Assembly (NCBI GenBank): GCA_030144725.1
Contig: JASKMD010000002.1
Span: 2,328,255 to 2,392,254 of the forward strand
Direction: 5' to 3'
DNA length: 64,000 nt
DNA from: Haematococcus lacustris
Taxonomy: Eukaryota > Chlorophyta > Chlorophyceae > Chlamydomonadales > Haematococcaceae
A program made the position numbers and the translations under genes. Of the stretch, positions 11,744 through 23,900 are shown piece by piece. The stretch's first letter is position 1; each line of letters begins with the position of its first letter. The notes beneath the pieces are model-generated. The model was not told where the DNA came from. It ran no database searches and was given only the letters and a program-made list of their open reading frames with translations.

Positions 11744-12356
11744 GGCGTCTACCCGGGCATCGGGATTGGATGGCTGCAGCAGTGCAAAGCATAGGTAGCG
11801 CGGAGCATCGGTAGTGCGGGTGGAGGTGTAGAATAACATGCGTGCGGGTGTTGCGGTTGTGTTGTTAGACTCGGAATGGAGTGGCTCAATGTGGAATTGT
11901 GCACATGTACCACGTGCGCGCACGCGTCTCGTAAGAAGTGCAGCGAAAAGGTAGTGACCGTCGGGCGGAATGGTGTGGCATTCAACCCGGGCCTAATTCG
12001 CGGTCGCAACAATTCGTATGCATTGCCTTGACCGTTCAATACGGTGTCGGGCATGCACAATGTAGCAGGATCGTCTGCACCGTGACGCCATCGCTGCGTC
12101 GCTGTGCCGACGCCAGAAAGGGTATATTCGATCGGCCAGTCTTTGCAGGACCATCGTCTCAAAGGATGCAGCCGTACAAGACCTGGCGTAGCAGCGCAGT
12201 ACCCCTGGAGTAAATGCGCGTGTAGGTTTAGTGAAATGATACGAAGCTGTAGGCATAACTCTCACAGTGATGACAAGGATTTGGATCGACAGCAGTCAGC
12301 GTTGAAGTAGCGTGAAAAGCAGTACGGCGGGTTTGTCAAGCTACACATCCCTCGCA
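11744..12356. other. Convergent 3' intergenic region
   Basis: Lies between the stop codons of the plus-strand SDR gene and the minus-strand ARMC6 gene, so it holds both 3' UTRs and terminators. I looked for the TGTAA polyadenylation word common in chlorophytes and did not find a convincing copy on either strand. Confidence 0.6.
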
Positions 12357-15300
12357 TCAATCATCGTATTCGTCCTCTGCGGCGTTGCCTACGCAGAACT
12401 CCTCCATCGTCCCGTAGTTGTCGAGCCCCAGGTCGCGTAGCGCCGCAGACCCGACGTCATTGCAGTACTTCGGGTGCCGCTGCTTGGCAGCGCGCAGCAG
12501 CGCTTCCGCGCCTTTCTCCAAAAATGCAGCGCGATGCTCCGTAGTGCGCACGACCATGTTGCGCACTAGGATGCAGCCAGAACGCTGCACGCCGCGGCTA
12601 GCAGGCATGGCGGCCATGAGTTCTAGGACCCAATCGATCACGCCGACCTGCGCCAAACAGTACGACGCACCCGCGGCCTGTACGGCAGCCTGTCCTAGAC
12701 GGCGCGCGACAATTCGCACCCCGCGATGCTTTGCTCACTCTAATCCACTCCAAGCTACAGGCGCCCGGCCTAATGCGGTTGTGGACCAGGCCTTCAGCCT
12801 CCCCTGCGCTGCGTTTCGCCTTGCACCTGCTCCTTCACCGCCTGCCCCGCCTCCTCCTTTCCCCTACCCCCTAGGCCGCAAGCAGCAGCCGCCCGCCCCG
12901 CACCTCTGCACACAGGTGCACCACCTCCGGTTGGCGCAGCGTCATGTTGGCCATCAGGCCCACTGCGGGTTCGGCTATGTCCTTGTCACCGTGATAGGCC
13001 GCCTGCAGCCTCCACACCCCACACCAGTGATTTGTCTTTGGATAGCCCAGACAGCACCAGCAAGACCCAGCTTGAATACATGGCTCAGATAGAAAACAAA
13101 TAGCAAAAACATAACGCAAAAATCGCGGGTCAAAGGTAGGGGGTCATCCCCACACCAGGCTGAATCGCAGGGCAACAATGACATTCACAGGGCGCTGCGT
13201 GATAGTGCAGTTTGCATAGCGACCATTTCATAGCGCAAAGCGATCTCTAGGATTTTGCAACTTGTCTCGAATGCTGTACATAGCTGCCCAGGCCCCTCGA
13301 CAACCACTGGGTGCTGGTGTTCAGGTGTTCAGGTCCCACCGCAGCTTTATCTGTCAGCGCCTGACCTGGGGCCTGACCTCCAGCTGCAGTGTGGGGGGGG
13401 CTGTGACAGCGGCCCATGCAGCGCCCCATGCATGACGCCTACTGGCATGCAGCGCGTGGCTGACAGTCAGGCCCATGCTGCTGATGAGCAGGGCAGGCAG
13501 GTGAGGCGGGATAGGGTCAGGCAGGTCTGGCAGGGTCTGAGGCGCTGACTGTGAGCCCCCCCCTATCATGCTCCCTGGAGGCCCCCTGTGAGGCTGAGGC
13601 GTGACATGAGGCATGGGCATGGGTGGTTGACATGAGGGGTGGCATGAGGGGTGCTGCCCTACTCCCTGGACCCCCCTACTGAGGTTGAGGCGGAGGCTGC
13701 TGCCACACATCCCTGACTCAAGCCCTGACTGGGACTGCTGGGGGCTGCTGGGGCTGGGACACGGCCCCTCACTGCCGGCCCCTCTCTGGGGGTGCGAGGC
13801 GCCTGAGGCTGAGGCTGAGGCTGAGGCTGAGGCTGAGGCTGAGGCTGAGGTTGAGGCTGAGGTTGAGGCTGAGGCTGAGGCTGAGGCTGAGGCTGAGGTT
13901 GAGGCTGAGGTTGAGGCTGAGGCTGAGGCTGAGGTTGAGGCTGAGGCTGTTTGGCCCCCGGGCGGTGTGACGCGCCTGGGCACTTGCCTGCTGCTGCTGC
14001 AGGTGCCGGCAGGGTCAGGGCAGGGCGGCAGGACCGATGTCAGGGGGGTCCTTAAACGCTGCGCCCTGCCCCCCTCTGCGCCCAGCCCCCCAGCCAGCCC
14101 CAAGCCAGTCACCCACCTCCAACTTCATGAGCAGGGGGGCGGCGCCCCGGGCAGCCAGCAGGCGCTTGGTGGCGTCGCTGTGCGCCAACTGCCTCAGCGC
14201 CGCCAGCCCGCAGCGCACGGCTTCACGGTGCCGGCCCGCCAGGCAGCTGCAGGCAGGCAGGGGGCGGCCAGGGGGCAGGCGCTGGGGGGGCAGGGCTAGG
14301 GATCACCCCTCCCACCCTCACCTCATTTCTCCCAGCCCTCCCCCCCCTGCCCCCCCCTAAATAGCCCCCCCAGCTTGCCCCGCCCCCCCCAGTGGCCCTG
14401 TCCTGCCCCTTACCCCTGACCGCCTGACCCCCTCTGCCCCCTGGCCTGCGCTGCAGCAGGGCAGAGGCAGGCCAGGCTAGGCGGCGCGGCTGGTTGCACC
14501 AGGACCAGGATGGGGGTCCCGCACCAGGCCAGGCCGCGGTGCGGTGCAGTGGGACTCAGCAGGGTCAGGTCAGGCTGAGGCCCGACTCAGCCCCCCCCTG
14601 GCCTCTCCCCCTCCATCCCCTCCTCCCTCTCCCTCTCCCCCTCCCCCTCCTCCTCCTCTCCCCCACCTGATCAGGTGCAGGCAGGTCGCCACACCACCCT
14701 CGTCTGAGAAGTCGCGGCAGATCTCCTCATTGGCTGCCAGCTGCCTGACCGTGACCAGCACTGCCGCCGCCGTGTCACCGTGCTCCTCACTGCCCAGGCG
14801 GCGCAGCAGAGCCAGCAGCACCCGCAACGCCTGCAGCAGCAGCGGCCAGCCTGGGCAGCGGCAGCAGGGGGCAGCAGGGGCAGGGGGGCAGCAGGGGAGG
14901 GGGGCAGCAGGGGGGCAGCAGGGCTCAGGGCCGTGGATCACATACCACACCGGCCACACCGGCAGTCAGCAGCAGCAGCAGCAGGAGCAGCAGCAGCAGG
15001 AGCAGGGCCCCCCCGCCCCGCCCCTTCTCCCCGCCCCCCACCTGGTGCTGCTTGCCTAGCAGTCGCGCGTTCATAAAGGCCTTGCTGGCACGCGGCCGAT
15101 CATCATCCGCAGTGGTCACAGCGCGCAGCAGAGCGCATGCAGCCACCACCAGCTGGTCAGGCGGGCCCTGCGCCCCCCCCCCCCTCATGCCCCCCCCCCT
15201 CATGCCCCCCCCCCTCATGCCCCCCCCCCTCCTGCCCCCCCCCCTCCTGCCCCCCCCCCGCTTGCCCCCGGCCCTGCTGCCCCTCCCCTTGCTGTCCTTC

Positions 15301-18167
15301 CCCATTCTGCCCTTCCCCCTTCTGCCCCTCCCCCTGCTGCCCTACCCCAAGGACCCCTGCCTGCGCCCCCCCCTGCTGCGCTGCCGGGTCTTGAGGCTGG
15401 GAGGAGGGGGAAGCTGGGCTGGGGGTGGCGGCAGCAGCGGGGGGCCCAGGGCCAGGGCGCCCCAGGGGGGGTGCGTCTGGTGTGAGCCTGGCCAGTAGGC
15501 GCAGCATGGCCAGGGGCAGCCCCGCCTCCATCACCACCTCCTTGTTCAGCTCGTCCTTAAGGCAGGCGCAGGCCGCCAGCTGGGCCACGCCTGCCTGCAC
15601 AGCAGCAAGGCAGTCGAGCGGGGCAGGTTGACTTCCCTGCCAGCCGCTAGCCTAGCAACAATGCACAATGCGGAGGTGAGGGCGAGGTCCGCCGCTGCAG
15701 CCTAAACCAAACGCACTCCAAATCAACCGCAGTCCAAATCATGTGTGATGTTTCAGCTCAAGTTTGCCGTGTGTGCCGTAGTCCCCGATACTTGATACGA
15801 CCGCGTGGCATAACAACCGATACTCCGCTGTAACGATCTGACTGGCTGCTGACCCCCCGCCCCCCCCCCCTGCTCAATGGTGAGCCCCCCAAGGGGGAGG
15901 CGGGCTGTGCCCCTCCTCACGCTCCCCACCAGCACACACGCCACCCCCTTGTTCCCTGTCTATTGAGGACAGGCCGTGTCTCAGGCATGTCAGCCAGTCC
16001 CTTCTAGTGTTTGCAGTGTGCCTTTGAACTCATGGGTGAGGCGCATCTGAGCTTGTGCTGTGGGTAGAGTTCTTCACTGTTGGGTTTGTAGAGGGCTCGC
16101 TCATCTTTTTGGCTCTCGCTGCTAACACTGTCCCTCCTCCTCCTTTAAACCCCATACCCCTCCCATCACCACACCCTCCTACACCAGCCTCCCCCTCTTA
16201 CTCCTCCCTTTGACTGCCTCCCCCCTCACCGCCCCTGACACATCAGACCGCCCCCCCCCCCTCCCCCCCCCCCCCCTGCCCCCTCCCCCCCCCCCTCGCC
16301 CCCTCCCCCCCCCCCCTGCCCCCTCCACCCCCTCCCTGCCCTCCAGCCACCTGCAGCTCCATGTCGCCTGGCAGCATGCGGTGCAGGTCCAGCAGCAGCG
16401 GAGCCCCCCCCAGGCTGTCAAAGCCGTCCCGCAGGTCCAGGCTGGCAGCGGCCAGGCCCCGGGCAGCAGCCAGGCCGGCCTGGGGGGCAGACAGGGCGCA
16501 GCAGGCAGGCAGGGGCAGGGGGGTGCAGGCAGGCAGGCAGGGGCACAGAGCAGGCAGCAGCAGCAGGGGTATGCAGCCGGGCAGTGCAGGGGCTGGAGGA
16601 GCAAGAGCAGCAGCAGCAGGCTGGACGGCAGCACAGCCCAGGACCCCTGTACCGGATAGCCTTACCTACACTAACGGCAGCAGGGGGTCCAGGGCAGCAG
16701 GGCAGCAGGGCAGCAGGGGCAAGAGGGGCAGCGGCAGCAGGCTTGTGGGCGACACAGTCTACAGCTCTTGCCCCCCCCTGGCCCCCCCTTGCAATTTTTG
16801 GAACGCCCTTGCCCCCCCCCTTGCCCCCCCTGGCCCCCCCTGGCCGCCCCTTGCTGCCCTGCCCCACCCCGCCCCGCAACACCTCGTCCCGCCCCGCCCT
16901 GACCCTCCCTCGCCTCCCCCAGCCCTGCCCTGACCTTGAGCGCTGTCACGCCTGCCCCCTGCCCCGCTTGCCGCTGCGCCGCCCTCACTGCCGCCAGCAC
17001 TGTCGCCAGCGCGCCCGCCTTGAGGGCCACAGCCGCCACCTCCTGCACCCCACAGCCCACACCCCTCAGCCAGGCCCCTGAGCCAGGCAGCAGGAGCTGG
17101 ATGAGGCCTGACCCTCCCTCCCCTCCCCCCCTGCTGCCCCCGCACGCACTGCCATACCCACAGGCGTGGGTGTGGGTCCTTGTAGCACATGCTGCCTCAC
17201 AGGCTCTGCCCCTCCCCCTGCTGCCCCTCCCCCTGCTGCCCCTCCCCCTGCTGCCCCTCCCCCTGCTGCCCCTCCCCCTGCTGCCCCTCCCCCTGCTGCC
17301 CCTCCCCCTGCTGCCCCTCCCCCTGCTGCACTGCGACACCCAGTAGCCAACCCAGCATGTGCACTGCAACATCGACATCGACAGCAACAAATCCAGAGGG
17401 GTGCGGGCTGGGCTGAGCTGGGGTAGGCGCCAGGGGGGCCACACTGCCCCCCCCACCTGCCCCCCCCCTCACCCAGCCTCAGTCACTGCTGGCGCCCAGG
17501 GCTACCCCTGCAGCTGCCCGCTGCCCGCCCTGCCAGGCAGCTCATGGCCGCCTACCTGCAGCGCTGCTGGGCCCCCTGCGCTGGCGGCCTCCAGCAGCTC
17601 TGACAGGTGCTGGCAGGCGCTGCACAGCAGGATGGGCTCCTCCCCGGCCTCACCTAGCGCTGCGACTGCCAGCGTCACAGGGTGCCTAAACAGGCAGCAG
17701 CAGCAGCAGCAGCAGCAGCAGGCAGGTGGCTGAGCAGCAGCAGCAGGGTCACGGGGAGCAGTTGAGATGAGGGGCAGCAGGGGGTGGTTTGGGAGGGCAA
17801 GTGGCATCAGGTCAGGGCTGGCTGCGCACTTGGCCAGGTCGCCCCCAGCTGAGGTTGCCACCACGCAGCTCATGTCATAGCCCTGCAGCTTGAACTCGTC
17901 CACTGCGGACTGCACAGCCTCCTCCACGGACATGTCAAAGTCCTCTATGTTCGTCTTGACCTGGGCGACCATCCCGGCAGCGGCTCAGCAGCCTGCACTG
18001 GGCTAGACATTTGAATTCAAATCATGGTTCTTACCGCGTCGTCGAAATCTTCCTGCAAGTGTTCAGGAACCGGCGGTGTCAGACACAGCATCGCTGTAGC
18101 GACATGACATGCATCCCACCTGCTTCAGCTTCGGTTGGACCTTTGGCGCAGGCCATCGCTGAGCCAT
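12357..18167 (-). CDS. ARMC6: Armadillo repeat-containing protein 6 orthologue
   Basis: Twelve exons join in frame to a 540-residue protein: 18167-18120, 18052-18035, 17960-17830, 17685-17556, 17042-16935, 16479-16351, 15594-15346, 15167-15042, 14830-14667, 14246-14117, 13002-12904, 12647-12357. All introns are GT-AG. The N-terminal [18 protein letters not shown] and [13 protein letters not shown], the central [14 protein letters not shown], and the C-terminal [17 protein letters not shown] plus [12 protein letters not shown] follow the order of animal and plant ARMC6. The protein is an array of armadillo helices, a protein-protein interaction scaffold; the cellular role of ARMC6 is not well established. 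Exon 2 is only 18 nt and encodes EDFDDA. Residues from exon 15594-15346 include a Pro/Ala-rich insertion (about 45 residues) absent from the family core. Introns are full of C-rich and short tandem repeats. The start ATG is the first in frame with the conserved N-terminus. Confidence 0.93.
13803..13950 (+). repeat. GAGGCT/GAGGTT hexamer array in ARMC6 intron
   Basis: About 24 tandem hexamers of GAGGCT with interspersed GAGGTT lie in the intron between ARMC6 exons at 14117 and 13002. The array makes spurious Glu-Ala and Ser-Ala ORFs. Confidence 0.92.
15172..15260 (+). repeat. C-rich 18-bp tandem repeat in ARMC6 intron
   Basis: Units of the form CCCCCCCCCTCATGC or CCCCCCCCCTCCTGC repeat about five times, intronic in ARMC6 (between 15167 and 15346). 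Confidence 0.85.
17203..17330 (+). repeat. 15-bp tandem repeat in ARMC6 intron
   Basis: About eight copies of CTGCCCCTCCCCCTG in the intron 17043-17555. The long PSPCC and GGGAA-type ORFs across it are repeat artefacts. Confidence 0.92.
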
Positions 18168-18938
18168 TTGGGCGTAGTACGCAGACGCTGATTCACCTGG
18201 GAGGGTGACTCCAAGCTTACTTACAGCGCGATTGCATAGTGCGCTGTGGCAGTAGGCACTCAGAGTGGAGTACGGCTACGATAAGTGTCAAACGTTACTT
18301 CGACGCATGCGTGGTATGTAATCCTGAGTTTTGTATGCATGTTGGCGGGTGCCATCCCTTCTGCTTCGCTGGCTACTGTCCGAGTGGCACCGTGTTTTCC
18401 TACGCTACTGCTGCTTGCCCACGGTTGCCAATGTCTTCACGCTTGGCAGGAAACAATACCACAAACTCAACAGCAACTGAGTGACAGCAGCAACGAGCCA
18501 TCACTGGCTGCAATGCACCAAACTGATAACAACTGATGCATGCAGTCTGATGCAAGCATGATGTGACTATGGCACTGGTTGGCCCACACTGCAATGAGCC
18601 TGGGGCGGTGATCATGACTATTCATACAAGGCCTCACTGCCAGCCTGTCGTGCCTTACAGTGCCGCTACAGTGCTTGCATTGTTACATCGTGACCACAAG
18701 GTCACACTCAGCCAATGATGTACAGTGAGAGTACAGGCATGCATGTTGAAAACACGAGTGAAGGACAAGGGAGTGACATACATACAGGGAGACACCAGTC
18801 ACTCTTTCACTCAACAGAGGTGTGATCACAGTGTGGTGTGGTCTGGCAATAAGGCTAGCAAGGCCGCAGCAGGGTTGCCATAAGGCAGGTGGCTTCGAGT
18901 CACCCTTGACTTGCCCCGACTGGCTGCGCTGCTGTCCG
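18168..18938. other. Intergenic between ARMC6 and the F-box gene
   Basis: Both flanking genes are on the minus strand, so this holds the ARMC6 promoter and the 3' end of the F-box gene. Composition is balanced; only small ORFs without recognisable features are present. Confidence 0.6.
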
Positions 18939-19946
18939 TCACGCCATGGCTTGCATAAACATGCGGGGCAGCACGGGCAGCGAGCCCATGCGCATGTGCA
19001 TCAGAACTTCGCTGGTCCTCTGCAGCACCACGCGGCTGAACAGCTCGTGCTGGAACCTGCAGCGCAGCCGGTGGCAGACAGTGGGGGCCAGCAGTAGCAG
19101 CAAGGGGCTGATTCATTCTCTAGGATGCAGGGCACTGCACTCGCTGACACTGTGTCAACGCACTGCTTGGCACAGCAAAGGGAGAGTTCAGTACCTTACT
19201 CACAGCAAGGGCCCTGCCAGGCAGGCAGGTGGAGCCAGGCAGGCAGGGAGCCACATCTAGGTAGGCAGAGGCAGGCCCAGGCAGGCAAGCAGGGCCCAGG
19301 CTGGCGGACTCACCTGTACAGCTGGCGCCATGAGGGTGGGGCCTCCAGGGGGCGCCACCCAAACCTGCGTCAAGGCAGCATCACCATGCTTTGCTGGCAC
19401 CTGCCCAGTGCTGCCACTCAAGAGGCTACTGGACTGCATCTGAGCCTGGCTGCCTCACCTTTCCAGCAGCAGTGCTCTCCACAGGAGGTCGTCACTAGCG
19501 GCATGCCTGCCAGGAAGAGGGGGGCACAGCAACAAGCTTACGAAACACATAAGTCAACCTCTGGCTACATGCTGTTGGCCATTGGCGTTTGATCTCAATG
19601 CTCGCTGCATCCGGTGCCGAGTTCCGCCTGCTGCCTAGCTGAGCACGCTTGAGTTTCTACTCAATGTGTGTCAGTGCTTACCTGGATGCGCGAGAAACTT
19701 GCTCAAACCTGCGCATATTGCGAGGCAATGCCTGGGTCAAGACTGGACTGGGCTGAAGTACGCCTCGATGTCGAGGTCAACGCACCTCAGCAGGTCGTCT
19801 GCCCGCAAGAAGCTTGCCACAGCTCGTAAGGTATCGTGTGGCAGCAGGTCCCAGCGGTACACAGCGCGCGGTGGTGCGGGGACAGGGAGAGTGTGCGCGA
19901 ACTTAGGGTGCACAATGAGAGCCCCGCCAGCTCCCAGCGCATCCAT
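18939..19946 (-). CDS. Small F-box protein
   Basis: Five exons join in frame to 134 residues: 19946-19786, 19708-19682, 19506-19459, 19364-19314, 19056-18939. The F-box-like core runs WDLLPHDTLRAVASFLRADD, then RRFEQVSRASRHAAS, then DDLLWRALLLER, giving the usual Leu-Pro start, Val-Ser-Arg centre and Leu-Trp end of an F-box. Such proteins bind SKP1 in SCF ubiquitin ligases. No substrate-binding domain (LRR, Kelch or WD) follows; only about 60 more residues with SWRQLYRR and a C-terminal helix ending MFMQAMA. All four introns are phase 2 and split an AG|G arginine codon; exon 2 is only 27 nt. The start at 19946 has an AAAATGG context; an in-frame upstream ATG at 20045 would add 33 residues. 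Each segment alone is short, so the join is the main evidence. Confidence 0.75.
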
Positions 19947-20900
19947 TTTTGATATCGTTATACCTTTCAGCGCAAGGCACTTCATATGCGCATGCATGCA
20001 ACGTGCTCGTCTGCATATACAAAACAATCCGGACTCTGTACCCACAGTCCCTCACAAAGGATTCATGCGAAGCCCACAAGCTCTCAGCAGAAATCATAGC
20101 ACAAGGACGGCCCGACTAACCCACTAGGCAGAGTACTGCAGGGTGTAGAGTGAGCTGCTGCGTTATCCAGCAAAGTAAGGTGAGCAAAACTACGGTTGTG
20201 GGGAAATGTCTGTTGAGAGTCCAGGGTAGGGTTAGGTTTAGCTCGGATGGCAAACTCATGTTCTGTACTATGCACCACCACGCTCACAACTGTTGGCACA
20301 ACGGGTGAGAGGCGCTGCATGTCACAACCATGAGCGTGACTGTACGGAATGCGTGACATGGGCTAGCCATGCAAGCATGACAGTTGGTGGTATCACGGTA
20401 GATGGTGATTGGTGTATGATGGTTGATGTGACCTGGCTACTGTGGGTGGGTTTGTGTGTGTATCCTGCGACTTGCATAACAGTTCTGACATGGTTGCATG
20501 GGGGTTTGGGTATTTGTAGTGGATTGGGATGCTGCGGCGGCAGCTTAGAAGACCTTACCAGCTGTCCGATGTAATCACGGGCACCCAAGTCTGGAGGTAT
20601 TCTCAGCTCACTGCCATCGGCATCTGAAGGCCGGCACCATCCTGGTGACGGGTATCAGCTTTGCCTTGCTTGCTGCTAGTCGAGGCGTCCTTACTCATTC
20701 CGTTTGCTATCTTACATTTCTTCTAAGCTCTTTTCCCCGGAGGAAGGTTATCAATTGCCTTCAGCTGTCGACAGACGGACGTCTGGGCGTCAGCATCTTC
20801 ACTTCGGCTGCAGTCCTGGGCACTCCGGGGTGTTCAGGCTGCAGCCAGCCGTAGCTCCGCGGTGCGTGTTTCTTTAACACGTTCGCCCAGTGCATTAGCG
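19947..20900. other. Intergenic region upstream of two divergent genes
   Basis: No gene that I can support. It lies between the minus-strand F-box start and the plus-strand LRR-RING gene and may hold 5' exons of the latter, since no ATG is seen in frame with the exon just before the assembly gap. Confidence 0.5.
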
Positions 20901-20904
20901 CTTA

Positions 20905-23900
20905 CATTTGCATTCGTGCTTGCGCGAGGTGGCTGCCATAACTCAGCCGCCTGTACTGGGCACACCGTTGGAGCTTAACGGACCGTACAGCTCCACGGAC
21001 AACCCAGTTTTCGACGCAGCAGCACCGCCCCAGGAACCAGCCCCTGCCCCTGTCCGCAGCAGCCGCGCANNNNNNNNNNNNNNNNNNNNNNNNNNNNNNN
21101 NNNNNNNNNNNNNNNNNNNNNNNNNNNNNNNNNNNNNNNNNNNNNNNNNNNNNNNNNNNNNNNNNNNNNNNNNNNNNNNNNNNNNNNNNNNNNNNNNNNN
21201 NNNNNNNNNNNNNNNNNNNNNNNNNNNNNNNNNNNNNNNNNNNNNNNNNNNNNNNNNNNNNNNNNNNNNNNNNNNNNNNNNNNNNNNNNNNNNNNNNNNN
21301 NNNNNNNNNNNNNNNNNNNNNNNNNNNNNNNNNNNNNNNNNNNNNNNNNNNNNNNNNNNNNNNNNNNNNNNNNNNNNNNNNNNNNNNNNNNNNNNNNNNN
21401 NNNNNNNNNNNNNNNNNNNNNNNNNNNNNNNNNNNNNNNNNNNNNNNNNNNNNNNNNNNNNNNNNNNNNNNNNNNNNNNNNNNNNNNNNNNNNNNNNNNN
21501 NNNNNNNNNNNNNNNNNNNNNNNNNNNNNNNNNNNNNNNNNNNNNNNNNNNNNNNNNNNNNNNNNNNNNTCCGGGTCAGCCCCCTGCGCTGCGCCCTGCG
21601 CTGCTGCCGTGCGGCGCCACCATGGTGCTGCCGCTGTGCCCTGCCTGCCGGCTGTGCTGCAGATGGGCGGGTCTGGCACTGGCCAGCTGGCAGCGCTGCT
21701 GACCGGCCACCCCTGCCTGAGTAGGCTGGTGCTGGAGGAGGTGGAGCTGGACGCCAAGGCAATGGGTGGGTGGGCAGGCAAGGGGGGGGGGGGGGGGTGC
21801 AGGGCCTGCAGGGCTGCACTGCCCCTGACCAACCCACGACCGCCCCTGACCTCAACCCCCCTGCACCCCCCTGACCCCCCCCTGCCCCCCCCCCTGCCCC
21901 CCCTTACCCCAGGGCTGCTGGAGGGGCTGGTGCGCAGCAACCCTCGCCTTTGCCGCCTGGAGCTGCTCGACTGCGTGCTGCCCGGCCCCCGCCCCGTGCT
22001 GCGCTTCATGCGTGCTCTGGGCTCCAGCCCCGCCCTGCAGCACCTCAGCCTGGCCGGCTGCGACCTGCCCCGCCCCGCCCTCACAGCGCTGGCGGAGGCC
22101 CTGCCCGCCCTGACCTGCCTGCGGCGCCTGGACCTGCAGCGCAACAGCCAGCTGGGCAGCGGCCTGGCGCCCTGGCTGCAGGCCCTGGCCACACTGCGCC
22201 TGCAGCCAGTGACAGCACAGGAGCAGGGGGGGCAGGGGGGGCAGGGGGGGCAGGGGGGGCAGGGGGGGCAGGGGGGGCAGGGGGGGCAGGCAGCTGGCAG
22301 CCCCCCTGACGCTCCCGGCTCCAGGCTGGTCAAGGAGGGTCACAGGCGAGCCGGGCCCCCCCCTGCTGCAGTGAAGGGCGCGGCTGCAGCGTCCGGCCAG
22401 GCTGTTGCCCTGCAGCTGCTGCTCAGCCTGGATGACCTGGGCCTGCAGCCTGCACGCCAGCTGGTGGCGCTGATGGAGGGCAGGGCAGCAGCACTGCGGA
22501 CCCCTCCCCCCCACCCCCCCGGCAGCACCACCCCCGCTGGTGGGGCCATGGCCAGGGGGGCGGGGGAGGGGGCGGCAGGCGGGTTGAGGGCGCTGTTGGG
22601 CCGAGCCCCTGGCAACCGCCACAGCCGCAGCCACAGCGCCCCCCTGGCCCTCATGCAGCTGCAGGCGCACGACCGGCAGGCAGGGGGGACAGGGCCAGGG
22701 CCGGCTGCTGCAGCCGCACCCCCCCGCCCCCCCCCCTCCACCTGCCCCACTGCTGCTGCCCAGCAGCCCGGGACCTCAGCGGCCAGTCGAGGTGATGGCG
22801 GCCTTGTGCTGCAGCCTGGCCGACCGCCTGGCCCTGGAGCACAGCAGCAGCCCCGGCCCCCAGCCCCCCGACCCCCTCCCCCCCAGCCAGCAGGCAGGCA
22901 AGGCGGGTGAGGGGTCCTGCACGCCGGCTGGTGCCCAAGGCAGGGTCGGGGCCGGGCAGTCAGGGGGCGGCGAGGGCCTGCCTGCGCTGCGCTGTGTGCT
23001 GCTGCCCCTAGGTGGCCGGGTGGTGCAGTGCAGCGGCCTGTCCAGCGTGAGGCTGCGCAGCGGGGCAGCAGGGGGGGAGGAGGGCGGGGCAGCAGGGGCA
23101 GGGCAGGGTGGGGCAGCGGGTGCAGACCCCCTGCTGCTGCTGCTGGCCTGCCCTGAGGCCGGGCCGCAGTGGAGCACCTGGCTGGCCCAGACCCCCGAGT
23201 AGGTGGGGGCAGTCGGCAGGCAGTAGGGGGCAGGGGGTGGAGGTCAAAGGCGCCTGGGGGGGGGTTCAGGGGCAGTCAAGGGGATCTGCAGGCTGGGAGG
23301 CCCAGGCTGAGTAGTGAGTCCAGCCGCCTTGCCTCCCCTGGCCTCACACCGCACCCTGAGGGCTCACCCTGGTGGCTGAGGGTGGTCGTCACCTGCCTGG
23401 GGGTCCGGGGGGGTCTGGGGGCTGCTGCTGCTGCTGCTGCTGCTGTGCCCTGCCCTGGCTGCACTAGCGCCCCCTGTCCTGCTGCGGCCCTGCCCTGCTG
23501 CCTGCAGCCTGTTTGCCGGCCTGGCTCAGCTGGACCTCAGCGGGCTAAGGGAGCTGGGCGACAGCGGCGCACGCTTGCTGGCGGACTACCTGTCACGACC
23601 AGGCGCTTGTGAGGCAAAGGGGGTGGGGGGGCAGGGGGGGGGGAGGGGGGGGCAGGGGGGCAGGGGGGCAGGGGGCACAAGGGGGCCAGGGGGTCAAGGG
23701 CAGATGTCGGTTGTTCAGGATAGGCCAGCGTGAGCTCCCTGCTTCCCTCCCCCCTGCTGCCCCCTTGCGCCCTGAGCCCTGTGGCCCCCTGTGGCTGCGG
23801 CTCTGCTGGCCGCCCCCTGACCCGGCTGCTGCTGCGCTGCCTGTGGCCCCCTGCAGGCTTACAGCGGCTGCTGCTGGTCGACACGGGGCTGGGTGACGAG

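Noticed and set aside
11938..12310. Small ORFs between SDR and ARMC6
   Set aside because: Short, overlapping on both strands and without motifs; they lie where two 3' UTRs must be.
20902..22333. ORFs spanning the N gap
   Set aside because: They exist only because the run of N contains no stop; the true sequence is unknown.
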